DNA from: Tepidanaerobacteraceae bacterium
GTDB taxonomy: Bacteria; Bacillota; Thermosediminibacteria; Thermosediminibacterales; Thermosediminibacteraceae
Length of the DNA: 38,099 bases
Direction of reading: 5' to 3'
Assembly (NCBI GenBank): GCA_030446005.1
Contig: JASUSP010000015.1
Coordinates: 1 to 38,099, forward strand
The notes beneath the pieces are model-generated. The model did no database searches. It worked only from the letters and a program-made list of their open reading frames with translations, and was not told the origin of the DNA. Both the position numbers and the translations under genes were made by a program. Within the stretch, counting starts at the first letter, position 1; each line of letters begins with the position of its first letter. Shown piece after piece: positions 7,164-15,418 of this stretch.

Positions 7164-8163
7164 CGTCCGGGAAGCATTCCCGGATTTTTACTTCAAAGAA
7201 TTCCTTGAGTTCCCTCATCTTGTCAGGAGGGTATACGTATTTTCCGTAGCCGAACTGGCCGAATTTGAAAACCCTTTCTTCTTCATCGAGGGGAACCTTG
7301 GTTTTTGGAAAAACGACAAGGATGTTCTTTTTTGCCCTCGCCGTGAACCGGTGGGTTATAAGTTCGAATTCAACGGATTTAACGATTCCTGAAAGCCCTT
7401 CTGCAAGCTTATGGAAAAGCTCTTCGTATTCCTGCCTCCAGCCGGGATAGTAAAAGATGGGGCCTATTATGAAGCCCAGCGGATATTCGCTTAAAGCCAC
7501 CTTTTTTGCAGCTTCTATTCTTTCCTCCAGCGGCGGGGTTTTGTGTTCGAATTTTTTTATTATGCCTTCGGAATTGATGCTGAAGCGGAAGGTGGTTTTA
7601 CCGCCGTGTTTCGCATCAAGCAGCGAATCGACGTTGGTAAACTTTGTCACGAACCGAAAAAGGCCCTTTTTCTGTTTGGCGAAAAACTCGATGGTTTTTT
7701 TAAGGGCGCCGGTGTAAGGTTCTACGGGCAAGGGGTCCGAAGTGGCCGATCCTTCGAAAATGGTAACTTCCGGCGACCTTTCTTCGATATACTTTTTAGC
7801 CCTCTCGAGGATTTCGTCTAGGTTTACATAGACCCTTATGAAAGGCTTTTTCCCAAGAGTGGTGTTGAGGTAACAGTATTCGCATTCGCCTATACAGCTT
7901 GTCACGAGGGGCAGCTGGTAATGGGCGGAGGGCTTGCAACTTTCAAAGTCCAAGGTTTTTCGAACCCCCACCACCAGGGTCCTTTTGGCCTCCAAATAAG
8001 CTTCCTGGGGCGTTTTGCCTGGGATACCCAGAACTCTGTTGTGGGAAGTGGTAAAGTACACGTCCACACCCATTTCCTGCATTTTGTAGTAAATATTCCT
8101 ACCCAATGGATAGTTTAAAGCTTCGCGTTCAAAGTAGGCCCTTTTTGGGATGAATATTTCCAT
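7141..8163 (-). CDS. splB: Spore photoproduct lyase (SPL) family radical SAM protein
   Basis: A 340-residue radical SAM enzyme of the spore photoproduct lyase family, which repairs the UV lesion 5-thyminyl-5,6-dihydrothymine during spore germination. The cluster-binding motif is Cys90, Cys94 and Cys97 (CX3CX2C in SCIGECEYCYL), one residue offset from the Bacillus subtilis enzyme's Cys91/95/98. The following tyrosines (Tyr96, Tyr98) are also present. The residue equivalent to the B. subtilis hydrogen donor Cys141 is Ala140 (FEGSATSDPLPVE); Cys76 is another cysteine nearby. ATG 8163 has AGGTGA just upstream. It is a single gene converging on the TM1266-like gene. It may be a true clostridial SPL or a paralogue with another function. 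Confidence 0.8.
   Translation of the reverse strand: MEIFIPKRAYFEREALNYPLGRNIYYKMQEMGVDVYFTTSHNRVLGIPGKTPQEAYLEAKRTLVVGVRKTLDFESCKPSAHYQLPLVTSCIGECEYCYLNTTLGKKPFIRVYVNLDEILERAKKYIEERSPEVTIFEGSATSDPLPVEPYTGALKKTIEFFAKQKKGLFRFVTKFTNVDSLLDAKHGGKTTFRFSINSEGIIKKFEHKTPPLEERIEAAKKVALSEYPLGFIIGPIFYYPGWRQEYEELFHKLAEGLSGIVKSVEFELITHRFTARAKKNILVVFPKTKVPLDEEERVFKFGQFGYGKYVYPPDKMRELKEFFEVKIRECFPDAKLLYFV
7166..7189 (+). terminator. Terminator of the TM1266-like gene, inside the SPL coding sequence
   Basis: TCCGGGAA (7166-7173) and TTCCCGGA (7177-7184) form a perfect 8-bp stem with a 3-base loop and five T after it. It begins three bases after the stop of the plus-strand gene and lies within the last codons of the convergent SPL gene. 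Confidence 0.85.
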
Positions 8164-8425
8164 TTTATCACCTCATTTTATTTTTCCCTAAAAGGGCCTT
8201 TATCAATGAATGCCGGTTGAACTCTAAGGTCCTAAAATGATAAACTTATTTTGAAATAGAAGTTTTAAAGAAAAACTGAAGACGATACAATCCCTGCCAT
8301 TATTTTTATTTTGGAGATGGATGGGAAAGTCATGGGGAAAATGGCAAGACAGGGAATGTTAATTACAATAAGAGCATGCTTTGTTAGAAAGATGGCTTAT
8401 TACATAAATTGGAGCGTGAAGGTCG

Positions 8426-9859
8426 ATGAAGGGAAAGCTAAAACTCGTATCGACGAATTGTTATACTTTTACAAACAGCGAATCGAAGGTAGAAATCAAC
8501 GTCTACCTAAGCCCCAGGCTATTTGAGGATTTTGTGGAGGATGAGGCCATAAACCAGCTTTACAACGCATCGCTCCTTCCGGGGGTGGTAAGTCCGGTCA
8601 TAGGAATGCCGGACATCCACACAGGCTTCGGGCTACCGATAGGAGGCGTAATGGCGACCGATTACGAAAAGGGCGTAGTGTCGGCGGGAGCCGTTGGAAT
8701 GGACATAAACTGCGGCGTCAGGCTCCTTACAACCAAAATTGATGCCGGTGAGATTGATAAGGAAAAAATATCGAGAATTTTAGACAGGATTTCCGCGCGG
8801 GTGCCTTCCGGAGTGGGGAAATCCAGCGCCGTAAAGTCCTTGCGGAAACCGGATTTGGAGGCAATAGCAAACATGGGTGTTGAATATTTCGTAAGGGCGG
8901 GTTACGGCAGGCTAGAGGACCTAGAAAGGATAGAAGACAGGGGCTGCATCCCGGGAGCGGACGCCAAGGCCGTACCCAAATCGGCGAGAGAAAGGGCCGA
9001 CCAGCTCGCCACCATCGGCGGCGGCAATCACTTCATCGAAATCGGAAGAGTTTCCAAGGTTTTCGACGAGGAACTGGCATCGCGGTTCGGGCTTTTCAAA
9101 AATATGGTGTACGTGCTCATTCACACAGGAAGCAGGGGGCTTGGACACCAGATTTGCACCGATTACTCGAGGATTATGTGGGAACATTCGGAGAAAAATG
9201 GTACAAGGGCACCGGTAAAGGGCCTTTCGTGCGCGCCGGTTTTTTCGGAGGACGGGCAGAACTACCTGAAGGCAATGGCATGCGCTGCAAACTACGCCTT
9301 CTGCAACCGCCAGCTCATAACGCACTTCGTCCGGGAGGCATTCGTGGAAGTGCTGAAAAAACCGGAATCGGAACTGGGCCTGGACCTTTTGTACGATGTG
9401 GCCCACAATATTGCGAAAAAAGAAAAGTACGGCAAAAGGTGGCTCCTGGTCCACCGGAAGGGCGCCACCAGGGCACTTCCGGCGGGACACGGTGATAATC
9501 CCCTTTGCTATCGCGACACGGGACATCCCGCGATAATCCCGGGCAGTATGGGTACCGCCTCTTACGTGCTCGTCGGCCTTCCGGAGATACACCGCACGTT
9601 TTGTTCGGTAAACCACGGAGCGGGAAGGGTCATGTCTCGAAGGAGGGCAAAGAGTGAATTTACAAAAGAAGAGCTTCTCGAGCAGACCAAAAACGTGGTA
9701 ATAGCGTCCAGCAATCTGAAAGCCCTGCTCGATGAAGCCCCGCTGGCCTATAAGGACATCGACGAGGTTGTTTTTACTCTTGTCGATGCCGGGCTTACGA
9801 AACCAGTAGTAAAATTAAAGCCCATGGGTGTATTGAAGGGCGAGGGAGAGGAATCCTAG
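8426..9859 (+). CDS. rtcB: RNA ligase RtcB
   Basis: The RtcB RNA-splicing ligase, 477 residues, joins 2',3'-cyclic phosphate or 3'-phosphate ends to 5'-OH ends using GTP and Mn2+. Recognisable stretches are IGMPDIHTGFGLPIGGV near the N-terminus, GAVGMDINCGVRL with the metal-binding Asp and Cys, IGGGNHFIE, HTGSRGLGHQ, and near the C-terminus VNHGAGRVMSRR, which contains the histidine that becomes guanylylated. The start is ATG 8426 after a GAAGG site. No archease or RtcA gene is adjacent; it stands alone between the SPL gene and the sigma-54 activator. Assignment is very secure; its physiological RNA target is not indicated. The 262 bases upstream hold no clear gene. Confidence 0.96.
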   Translation: MKGKLKLVSTNCYTFTNSESKVEINVYLSPRLFEDFVEDEAINQLYNASLLPGVVSPVIGMPDIHTGFGLPIGGVMATDYEKGVVSAGAVGMDINCGVRLLTTKIDAGEIDKEKISRILDRISARVPSGVGKSSAVKSLRKPDLEAIANMGVEYFVRAGYGRLEDLERIEDRGCIPGADAKAVPKSARERADQLATIGGGNHFIEIGRVSKVFDEELASRFGLFKNMVYVLIHTGSRGLGHQICTDYSRIMWEHSEKNGTRAPVKGLSCAPVFSEDGQNYLKAMACAANYAFCNRQLITHFVREAFVEVLKKPESELGLDLLYDVAHNIAKKEKYGKRWLLVHRKGATRALPAGHGDNPLCYRDTGHPAIIPGSMGTASYVLVGLPEIHRTFCSVNHGAGRVMSRRRAKSEFTKEELLEQTKNVVIASSNLKALLDEAPLAYKDIDEVVFTLVDAGLTKPVVKLKPMGVLKGEGEES

Positions 9860-9910
9860 GAAATTGCCGCAGACGTAATACTTGTTTAACCAATTTGTGC
9901 GATTATTATG

Positions 9911-9919
9911 TGTTATAAT
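9911..9919 (+). promoter_or_regulatory. Extended -10 promoter of the sigma-54 activator gene
   Basis: TGTTATAAT gives a TGn-extended perfect -10 box 36 bases before the ATG at 9955; only a weak -35 match (CAATTT) is found 17 bases upstream. Confidence 0.5.
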
Positions 9920-9954
9920 TAGAATATAAAGAATACTTTTCCGGGTGTGATTTT

Positions 9955-11700
9955 ATGAAAAAGACTGTCAGGGCATTGTTAAACAAAAGAATACTAAAAG
10001 CGTCAGAAGGCGAAGCATCAAGATATACAGGTGGAGACTGTCTAGATTGCGATTATGTAATTGTAACAGAAAACGGCAAAGTGAGTAAAATCTATGACGT
10101 ATATAAAAGCGGTAATTTAAAAAAATTTCGTATTATAGGGGACTTTGTACTTGTAAAAGAAGAAGATGTTATAGATCTGGAAAGTTATAGTGGCGAAACG
10201 TTTGTAGCAATAAATGGGAAGGGAGAAATAGTTGGAGTTGTATCAATAAAGGAAATAATTTCTTTCATGAACGAATATATAAAAAACCTGAGAAATGAAC
10301 TAGATATGGTAAAAACTGATTTAGAGGCTTTTATGGCTTGTTCGGACGACCTCGCTTGCATTACCGATGGTTCAGGGTCAAAAGTGAGGATAAGTTCATC
10401 GTGCGAGAAGATATACGGTGTAAAACCCGAAAGCTTGATCGGCAAAAACGTCAAGGACCTCGAAAAAAACGGAATGTACTTTCCATCGGCAACCCGGATG
10501 GTAATTGAAGAAAAAAAGCCTGTGACGATAACGCAAAAGACCAAAACTGGCCGAAAACTGCTGGTAATGGCCACGCCGGTCTTTGATGAAAACGGAAACA
10601 TAAAGAGAGTGGTGAGTATTTCTAAAGATATAACAGACGAAGAAAAACTGAAAGCTGAACTCAATCATACGAAAGAACTTCTTCAAAAATACGAGAGGGA
10701 ATTAGTTGCTCTGAGAGCAGCGAATACAGCCAGATCCCAGATTATTTACAGGAGCAAAGCGATGGAAAAATTAATGGAAACAGTAAACAAAATAGCGATG
10801 GTAGAATCTACGGTGCTTATATATGGGGAGACAGGCGTTGGAAAAGAAGTTTTGGCAAAGTACATCCACAGTGTAAGCGACAGGAGCGAAGGACCATTTG
10901 TAAAAATAAATTGTGGTGCAATCCCTGAAACTCTCCTTGAAGCAGAACTTTTTGGATATGAAAAAGGGGCGTTTACCGGGGCAAGAAGCGAAGGTAAACC
11001 TGGCCTTTTTGAAGTGGCAGATGGAGGAACAATGCTTCTCGACGAAATAAGCGAGCTTCCTATGTCACTGCAGGTCAAATTATTGAGGGTATTGCAGGAA
11101 AAAGAATTCATCAGGGTTGGCGGGATTAAGACGATAAAAGTCGATGTAAGGATAATCGCTGCTTCAAACAAAGACTTAAAAGAACTGGTAAAAGAAGGAA
11201 AATTTAGGCAGGATTTATATTACAGGCTCAATGTAGTCCCGATTACCATTCCCCCTCTGAGAGAACGAACGGAAGACATCCCCATTCTTGCTCATCATTT
11301 TTTAAATAAGTACAACGAAAAATACGGTCGATCAAAGCAATTGACAAACGAAGTAATTGAAGCATTTTTGAGATATTCCTGGCCGGGAAATGTGCGGGAG
11401 TTAGAGCATGTTATAGAAAGGCTGGTTGTAATTTCGGAGGATAATCTAATAACGAAGAAAGAGCTTCCTTCTGAATTGTTAAATGGAGAAAGCACATATA
11501 ATGCAGAAGGAGTATATGTTGCAGAAATCATGCCTTTGAAGAAAGCCAGTGCCCTTGTAGAATATCAATTGATAAAACGTGCCATGGAAATTGGTGGAAG
11601 CACTTATAAGGCTGCAGAGATGCTAGGTGTAGACCAGTCTACGATAATAAGGAAGCTAAAAAAATATGAGGCGTTGCTGGATGATGGGGATATGATGTAA
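9955..11700 (+). CDS. Sigma-54-dependent transcriptional activator with PAS domain
   Basis: A 581-residue enhancer-binding protein that remodels sigma-54 RNA polymerase. Domain order: an N-terminal region of about 110 residues with a CBS-like end (VAINGKGEIVGVVSIKEI), a PAS domain (about 125-225), a short coiled coil (about 225-250), the AAA+ domain with Walker A GETGVGKE (about 290), the sigma-54 loop GAFTGAR (about 337) and Walker B GTMLLDE (about 357), and a Fis-type HTH (about 535-578) ending STIIRKLKKYE. There is no phosphoreceiver domain, so it probably responds to a small ligand or redox signal. It stands directly before an operon led by a near-consensus sigma-54 promoter, so it almost certainly controls the sugar-phosphate locus downstream. 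Confidence 0.93.
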   Translation: MKKTVRALLNKRILKASEGEASRYTGGDCLDCDYVIVTENGKVSKIYDVYKSGNLKKFRIIGDFVLVKEEDVIDLESYSGETFVAINGKGEIVGVVSIKEIISFMNEYIKNLRNELDMVKTDLEAFMACSDDLACITDGSGSKVRISSSCEKIYGVKPESLIGKNVKDLEKNGMYFPSATRMVIEEKKPVTITQKTKTGRKLLVMATPVFDENGNIKRVVSISKDITDEEKLKAELNHTKELLQKYERELVALRAANTARSQIIYRSKAMEKLMETVNKIAMVESTVLIYGETGVGKEVLAKYIHSVSDRSEGPFVKINCGAIPETLLEAELFGYEKGAFTGARSEGKPGLFEVADGGTMLLDEISELPMSLQVKLLRVLQEKEFIRVGGIKTIKVDVRIIAASNKDLKELVKEGKFRQDLYYRLNVVPITIPPLRERTEDIPILAHHFLNKYNEKYGRSKQLTNEVIEAFLRYSWPGNVRELEHVIERLVVISEDNLITKKELPSELLNGESTYNAEGVYVAEIMPLKKASALVEYQLIKRAMEIGGSTYKAAEMLGVDQSTIIRKLKKYEALLDDGDMM

Positions 11701-11701
11701 T

Positions 11702-11743
11702 GCAGTTTTGCATTGGATTTTCTTAAAATTGCATGTGAAAATC
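11702..11743 (+). promoter_or_regulatory. Candidate activator-binding repeats upstream of first sigma-54 promoter
   Basis: TTGCAT occurs at 11708-11713 and again at 11729-11734, exactly 21 bases (two helical turns) apart, within an imperfect inverted repeat GATTTTC/GAAAATC. It lies about 110-130 bases upstream of the -24 box, a usual enhancer distance. The same hexamer is found in inverted form upstream of the second sigma-54 promoter. Confidence 0.4.
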
Positions 11744-11805
11744 AAATATGTAATTTAATAGAAAAAAGAAAAATTCCGGAATCCACTAAAAACAAGGAAA
11801 GATGA

Positions 11806-11836
11806 GCCTTTGCGATTTTTATCGCAGAGGCTTTTT
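11806..11836 (+). terminator. Terminator after the activator gene
   Basis: GCCTTTGCGAT (11806-11816) pairs with ATCGCAGAGGC (11821-11831) with one mismatch and a TTTT loop, followed by five T. It insulates the sigma-54 operon from read-through. Confidence 0.88.
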
Positions 11837-11840
11837 GCTT

Positions 11841-11856
11841 TGGCACGAAAGTTGCT
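11841..11856 (+). promoter_or_regulatory. Sigma-54 (-24/-12) promoter of the transaldolase-transketolase operon
   Basis: TGGCAC-N5-TTGCT matches the sigma-54 consensus, with GG (11842-11843) and GC (11854-11855) separated by ten bases. It is 53 bases upstream of the transaldolase start and immediately after the activator's terminator. Confidence 0.92.
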
Positions 11857-11908
11857 TTAAATCTTCTCCAAAAAGAAGAGGATTAATAGTTAGGGGGTTT
11901 TCTGAAAA

Positions 11909-13105
11909 ATGAATCGCAATATTTATAAAGAAAGCGCTATGGAAAGACTTGCCGCTTTGTCAGGAGAAATGGAACTTTGGTGGGATTCAAATCCGCTTAT
12001 CTATGAAAAGTGGCGCGACGATTTTGTGGCTTCTGTCGAAAATGATTTAAAAGAGATCTTCGATATGCAGCTTAAGAAATTATGGGAAGAGAAGGCGGAT
12101 CCCAACGAATGGGTTTTAAAAGGCGTCACTACCAATCCACCGCTTACAAAAGCAGTATTCGATATTTTAAGGCCGGAATGGGAGAAGGTTATAAAAGATA
12201 TAATCAAGGCAAATCCGGGTATGGACTATAAAGAAGTGACGTGGGAAGCTTATAAAGAAGCGTGTAAAAGAGGGGCCGAGAGGTATCTTCCATTGTTTGA
12301 AAAATCAAATTACAAATACGGATATGTATCTGCACAGGTAGACCCAAGGCTTTTTACTGACGAAAAGGAAATGTTAAGACAGGCTCTGGAATTAAAAGCT
12401 CTACAGCCCAACATAATGGTAAAAATTCCGGCTACGAGGGCAGGGGTTTTGGCAATCTTCATACTTACATCGCTCGGAATCCCCACAAATGCCACGCTTT
12501 GCTTTACGCTCCCTCAAATCATGGCAGTTGCAGAGGCAGTAAAGAACGGAAAGGCAGTAGGCGAAAAGTACGGTGTTGACTATACTAAGTGGAGATCGGT
12601 TATCACCATTATGATTGGAAGGTTTGAAGATGCCAAAGTCTTCGAACAGCAGGCAAAAGAAAGAGGTATAGAACTTACCGAAGAAATGAAGAGGTGGGCA
12701 GGAATAGCGGTCACCAAGAAGGCATGTAAGATTTTAAAAGAAAGGAATTATCCGAGCAAGATGCTGGTTGCATCCAGCAGGGTAAGCCCGAAGATAGATG
12801 GAGTTCAATATATATGGCACATTGAAAAGCTGGCAGGATGCGACCTTGTTTATACGATGAATCCGGAACTCATTAAATCATTCATGACGCTTTATTTAGA
12901 TAGGCCTGTAGAAAATAAATGCAATGAACCCGTGCCTGATGATGTTATGGAAAAACTGCTCAAGATACCCTATTTTGCGGAAGGGTATGGCGAAGATACA
13001 ATAAGACCCGAAGACTTTGAAAAGTTGGAACCAACACTTACGACCTACAACCAATTTTCAAAAGCAGTGATGGAACTTGAGGAATATGTAAAGTCGCTTT
13101 TTTAG
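11909..13105 (+). CDS. Transaldolase-family protein, long form
   Basis: A 398-residue class I aldolase of the transaldolase family. Lys172 in IMVKIPAT is the Schiff-base lysine, and the first-strand motif LKGVTTNPPL and the C-terminal barrel strands are present. Transaldolases move a dihydroxyacetone unit between sugar phosphates; some relatives act as fructose-6-phosphate aldolases that release free dihydroxyacetone. It is clearly longer than the 215-320 residues of common transaldolases, with an extra N-terminal helix region (about residues 1-65) and a C-terminal extension with DRPVENKCNEPVPDD. It is the first gene of the operon, so it may be the pathway-defining enzyme. A free-DHA product would fit the DhaK/DhaL genes further down, but this is inference. 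Confidence 0.85.
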   Translation: MNRNIYKESAMERLAALSGEMELWWDSNPLIYEKWRDDFVASVENDLKEIFDMQLKKLWEEKADPNEWVLKGVTTNPPLTKAVFDILRPEWEKVIKDIIKANPGMDYKEVTWEAYKEACKRGAERYLPLFEKSNYKYGYVSAQVDPRLFTDEKEMLRQALELKALQPNIMVKIPATRAGVLAIFILTSLGIPTNATLCFTLPQIMAVAEAVKNGKAVGEKYGVDYTKWRSVITIMIGRFEDAKVFEQQAKERGIELTEEMKRWAGIAVTKKACKILKERNYPSKMLVASSRVSPKIDGVQYIWHIEKLAGCDLVYTMNPELIKSFMTLYLDRPVENKCNEPVPDDVMEKLLKIPYFAEGYGEDTIRPEDFEKLEPTLTTYNQFSKAVMELEEYVKSLF

Positions 13106-13123
13106 AAAAAGGGAGTGAGCAAT

Positions 13124-13975
13124 TTGAATCTAACCGAGGATAAAATTGGCGCTATAATGAAGGCAGCTGAGAGAATTCGCAAGGACTGTATCTGGATGAG
13201 TACAAGAGCCGGGACCGGGCATCTCGGTCCTGCCCTATCGATAGCAGATATACTTGCAACCCTGTATGTAGGGGTAATGAAAGTAGATCCCAAAAACCCA
13301 AAATGGCCCGACAGGGATCGATTGATACTAAGCAAAGGCCATGGTTGCCTTGCTCTCTATTCTATACTTTCGCAGGTTGGATTTTTTGACAGGAAATATT
13401 TAGGTGATTTCTGCACCAAATGCGACACTTTGCTTCCCGGGCATCCCGAATTAAAACTCCCGGGAGTGGAGGCAAATACAGGGTCTTTAGGACACGGTAT
13501 TGCAATTGGAATGGGAATGGCTTTGGCTGCAAAACTGGATGGAAAGCAATACAGAGTTTTCGTGGTAACCGGTGACGGAGAATTGCAGGAAGGCAGCAAC
13601 TGGGAGGCGGCGATGGCGGCAGCTCACCACAAACTGGACAATTTAGTGGTAATTGTGGATAGGAATAGGCTGCAGCTGGGGGACCTTACGGAAAATATAA
13701 GCAAACTCGAACCCCTTGAAGAAAAATGGAAGTCTTTCGGGTGGAGAGTAAAGAGTATCAACGGTCATGATATAAAAGAACTACTTTCGACTTTGAATGA
13801 TGTTCCTTTTTCCATAGGGAAGCCTTCTGCGATTATAGCCAATACCGTGAAAGGGAAAGGGCTTAAAATTGCAGAGAACAAAGTAGAATGGCACTACAAG
13901 GTTTTGACGAAAGAACAATACGAAGGCTTAAAAGAAGAACTAGCACTGGAGGAACTTGGCAATGAGAGAATTTAA
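13124..13975 (+). CDS. Transketolase N-terminal (TPP-binding) subunit, divergent copy
   Basis: The diphosphate-binding half of a split transketolase, about 283 residues. The TPP motif GDGELQEG...DRNRLQ is present, with SKGH and a GHPE loop. Compared with ordinary transketolases, GHPGxxLS is changed to GHLGPALS, and the motif ends in NRLQLGD rather than NGLQIDG, as seen in the second copy at 17328. The open frame begins at GTG 13115 but TTG 13124 has GGGAG at correct distance and is the likely start. It overlaps the C-terminal subunit gene by 14 bases. The changes suggest an altered donor or acceptor range. Confidence 0.88.
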   Translation: MNLTEDKIGAIMKAAERIRKDCIWMSTRAGTGHLGPALSIADILATLYVGVMKVDPKNPKWPDRDRLILSKGHGCLALYSILSQVGFFDRKYLGDFCTKCDTLLPGHPELKLPGVEANTGSLGHGIAIGMGMALAAKLDGKQYRVFVVTGDGELQEGSNWEAAMAAAHHKLDNLVVIVDRNRLQLGDLTENISKLEPLEEKWKSFGWRVKSINGHDIKELLSTLNDVPFSIGKPSAIIANTVKGKGLKIAENKVEWHYKVLTKEQYEGLKEELALEELGNERI

Positions 13976-14921
13976 AAAGTCTACAAGGACATCGTTTGCA
14001 GAAGCTATTTTAGAAGTCGGAAGTGAAAACAAAGATGTAGTAACTGTAGCGGCGGATTCCGCATCGAGATACGGCGATTTTGTAAAGAAATTTCCGGAAA
14101 GGTGCTTTAACGTAGGTATTGCTGAGCAGACAATGATAGGAGTAGCTGCAGGCCTTGCGCTCTGCGGCAAGATTCCGGTTGTAACTTCTTATGCAAATTT
14201 TCTCGCATTTCGTGCCATAGAACAAGTGCGGGTAGACATTGCAACGGCAGACTTGAATGTAAAAATGGTGGGAACCGATACGGGTTTTTCTTCGGCGTGG
14301 TTAGGATTTACCCATCTTGCCCTTGAAGATGTAGCAGCTATAAGGTCTATACCTAATATTGTAATAATAGACCCTGCTGATGCTACAGAAGCGTATTTGG
14401 CGACAAAGGCTATGTTCGAATATAAAGGACCCGTTTACATGCGTTTGCGTGGCAGAAAAGATGAACCGGTACTGTTTGGCGGGGATTACGTTTTCAGGAT
14501 AGGGGAAGGAAAAGTCTTAAAAGAAGGGCATGATGTATTGATCATCTCTTCGGGGAGTGCCATATACGAGAGTTTGATTGCCTGGGAAATCTTGAGGCAA
14601 AAAGGGATATCGGCAACGGTTGTGAATATGGCAACGATAAGGCCTCTGGACGAAGCCCTGCTTTTGGAAATTACTTCTTCAGTCAGAAGTGTGGTTACCG
14701 TTGAACACCATAACATTACCGGGGGATTAGGGAGTGCTGTGGCAGAACTTCTTGCAGAAAAAAGGCCGAATGTAAGATTACTGAGGATGGGTGTGAAAGA
14801 TACATTCGGAACTGCAGGCTCGGAGGAAATGTTAAAAGCCCATTTTGGCCTTGACGCAAAAGCGATAGCTGAAAGGGTAGAAGTTTTTTTAAAAAATGAT
14901 TGTGAAAATGAGGTGAGTTGA
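13962..14921 (+). CDS. Transketolase C-terminal (pyrimidine-binding) subunit, divergent copy
   Basis: The partner of the preceding gene, about 319 residues, with the pyrimidine-binding domain followed by the transketolase C-terminal domain. The glutamate that activates TPP is in FNVGIAEQTMIGVAAG. ATG 13962 is preceded by GGAGG at 9 bases and overlaps the N-subunit gene, so the two are made together. The second copy differs in substrate-facing loops (SSAWLGFTHLALEDVAAIR here, VGEDGATHQSIEDIALMR there): this copy has no GxDGxTHQ motif, which normally holds a substrate-contacting histidine region. That strengthens the idea of different substrates for the two transketolases. Confidence 0.88.
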   Translation: MREFKKSTRTSFAEAILEVGSENKDVVTVAADSASRYGDFVKKFPERCFNVGIAEQTMIGVAAGLALCGKIPVVTSYANFLAFRAIEQVRVDIATADLNVKMVGTDTGFSSAWLGFTHLALEDVAAIRSIPNIVIIDPADATEAYLATKAMFEYKGPVYMRLRGRKDEPVLFGGDYVFRIGEGKVLKEGHDVLIISSGSAIYESLIAWEILRQKGISATVVNMATIRPLDEALLLEITSSVRSVVTVEHHNITGGLGSAVAELLAEKRPNVRLLRMGVKDTFGTAGSEEMLKAHFGLDAKAIAERVEVFLKNDCENEVS

Positions 14922-14923
14922 CT

Positions 14924-15382
14924 ATGAAGGTAATAATCGGGAGTGACCATTTCGGATTCGACCTGAAGGAAGTCATAAAAGAGCATATAGAATCTAAGGG
15001 AATTGAAGTTGTCGATATTGGTGTATACGACAAGACTCCTGTAGATTATCCTGATATTGGAGTGGCCTTAGCGGAAAGGATTGCTTCAGGGGAATTCGAA
15101 AGGGGAATACTTATATGTGGGACCGGGATAGGTATGGCGATAGTGGCCAATAAGGTACCGGGAGTAAGGGCTGCTGTATGTCATGATGTGTATTCTGCAG
15201 AAAGGGCGAGGAAGAGCAACAATGCTCAGGTTATGACAATGGGTGCCCAGATAGTAGGTCCTGAACTTGCAAAAAAACTAGTGGATGTATGGCTCGAGTC
15301 CGAGTTTCAAGGAGGAAGGTCATTGCCTAAAGTAGAAAAGATTAATAAGATTGACGAAAAATATCGTTTTAAAACTGCGTAG
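14924..15382 (+). CDS. rpiB: Ribose-5-phosphate isomerase B family (RpiB/LacAB)
   Basis: A sugar-phosphate isomerase of 152 residues. The N-terminal GSDHFGFDLKEVI, the catalytic-cysteine loop CGTGIGMAIVANK and the RARKSNNAQVMTMG segment are all family hallmarks. RpiB interconverts ribose 5-phosphate and ribulose 5-phosphate; related enzymes act on allose, erythrose or galactose phosphates. ATG 14924 is chosen over TTG 14918 because AGGTGAG lies six bases upstream of it. It is tightly packed after the first transketolase, three bases from its stop, so it works in the same pentose-phosphate step set. Confidence 0.92.
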   Translation: MKVIIGSDHFGFDLKEVIKEHIESKGIEVVDIGVYDKTPVDYPDIGVALAERIASGEFERGILICGTGIGMAIVANKVPGVRAAVCHDVYSAERARKSNNAQVMTMGAQIVGPELAKKLVDVWLESEFQGGRSLPKVEKINKIDEKYRFKTA

Positions 15383-15418
15383 TGTGGAATGAGTAAAAAA
15401 AGGCAAGGAGGTATTAGG

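Noticed and set aside
8311-8526. 71-codon open frame upstream of rtcB
   Set aside because: It runs into the rtcB coding region in another frame and has no recognisable family or good ribosome site.
8921-9616. 231-codon minus-strand open frame inside rtcB
   Set aside because: Shadow of the RtcB gene, whose motifs are unmistakable.
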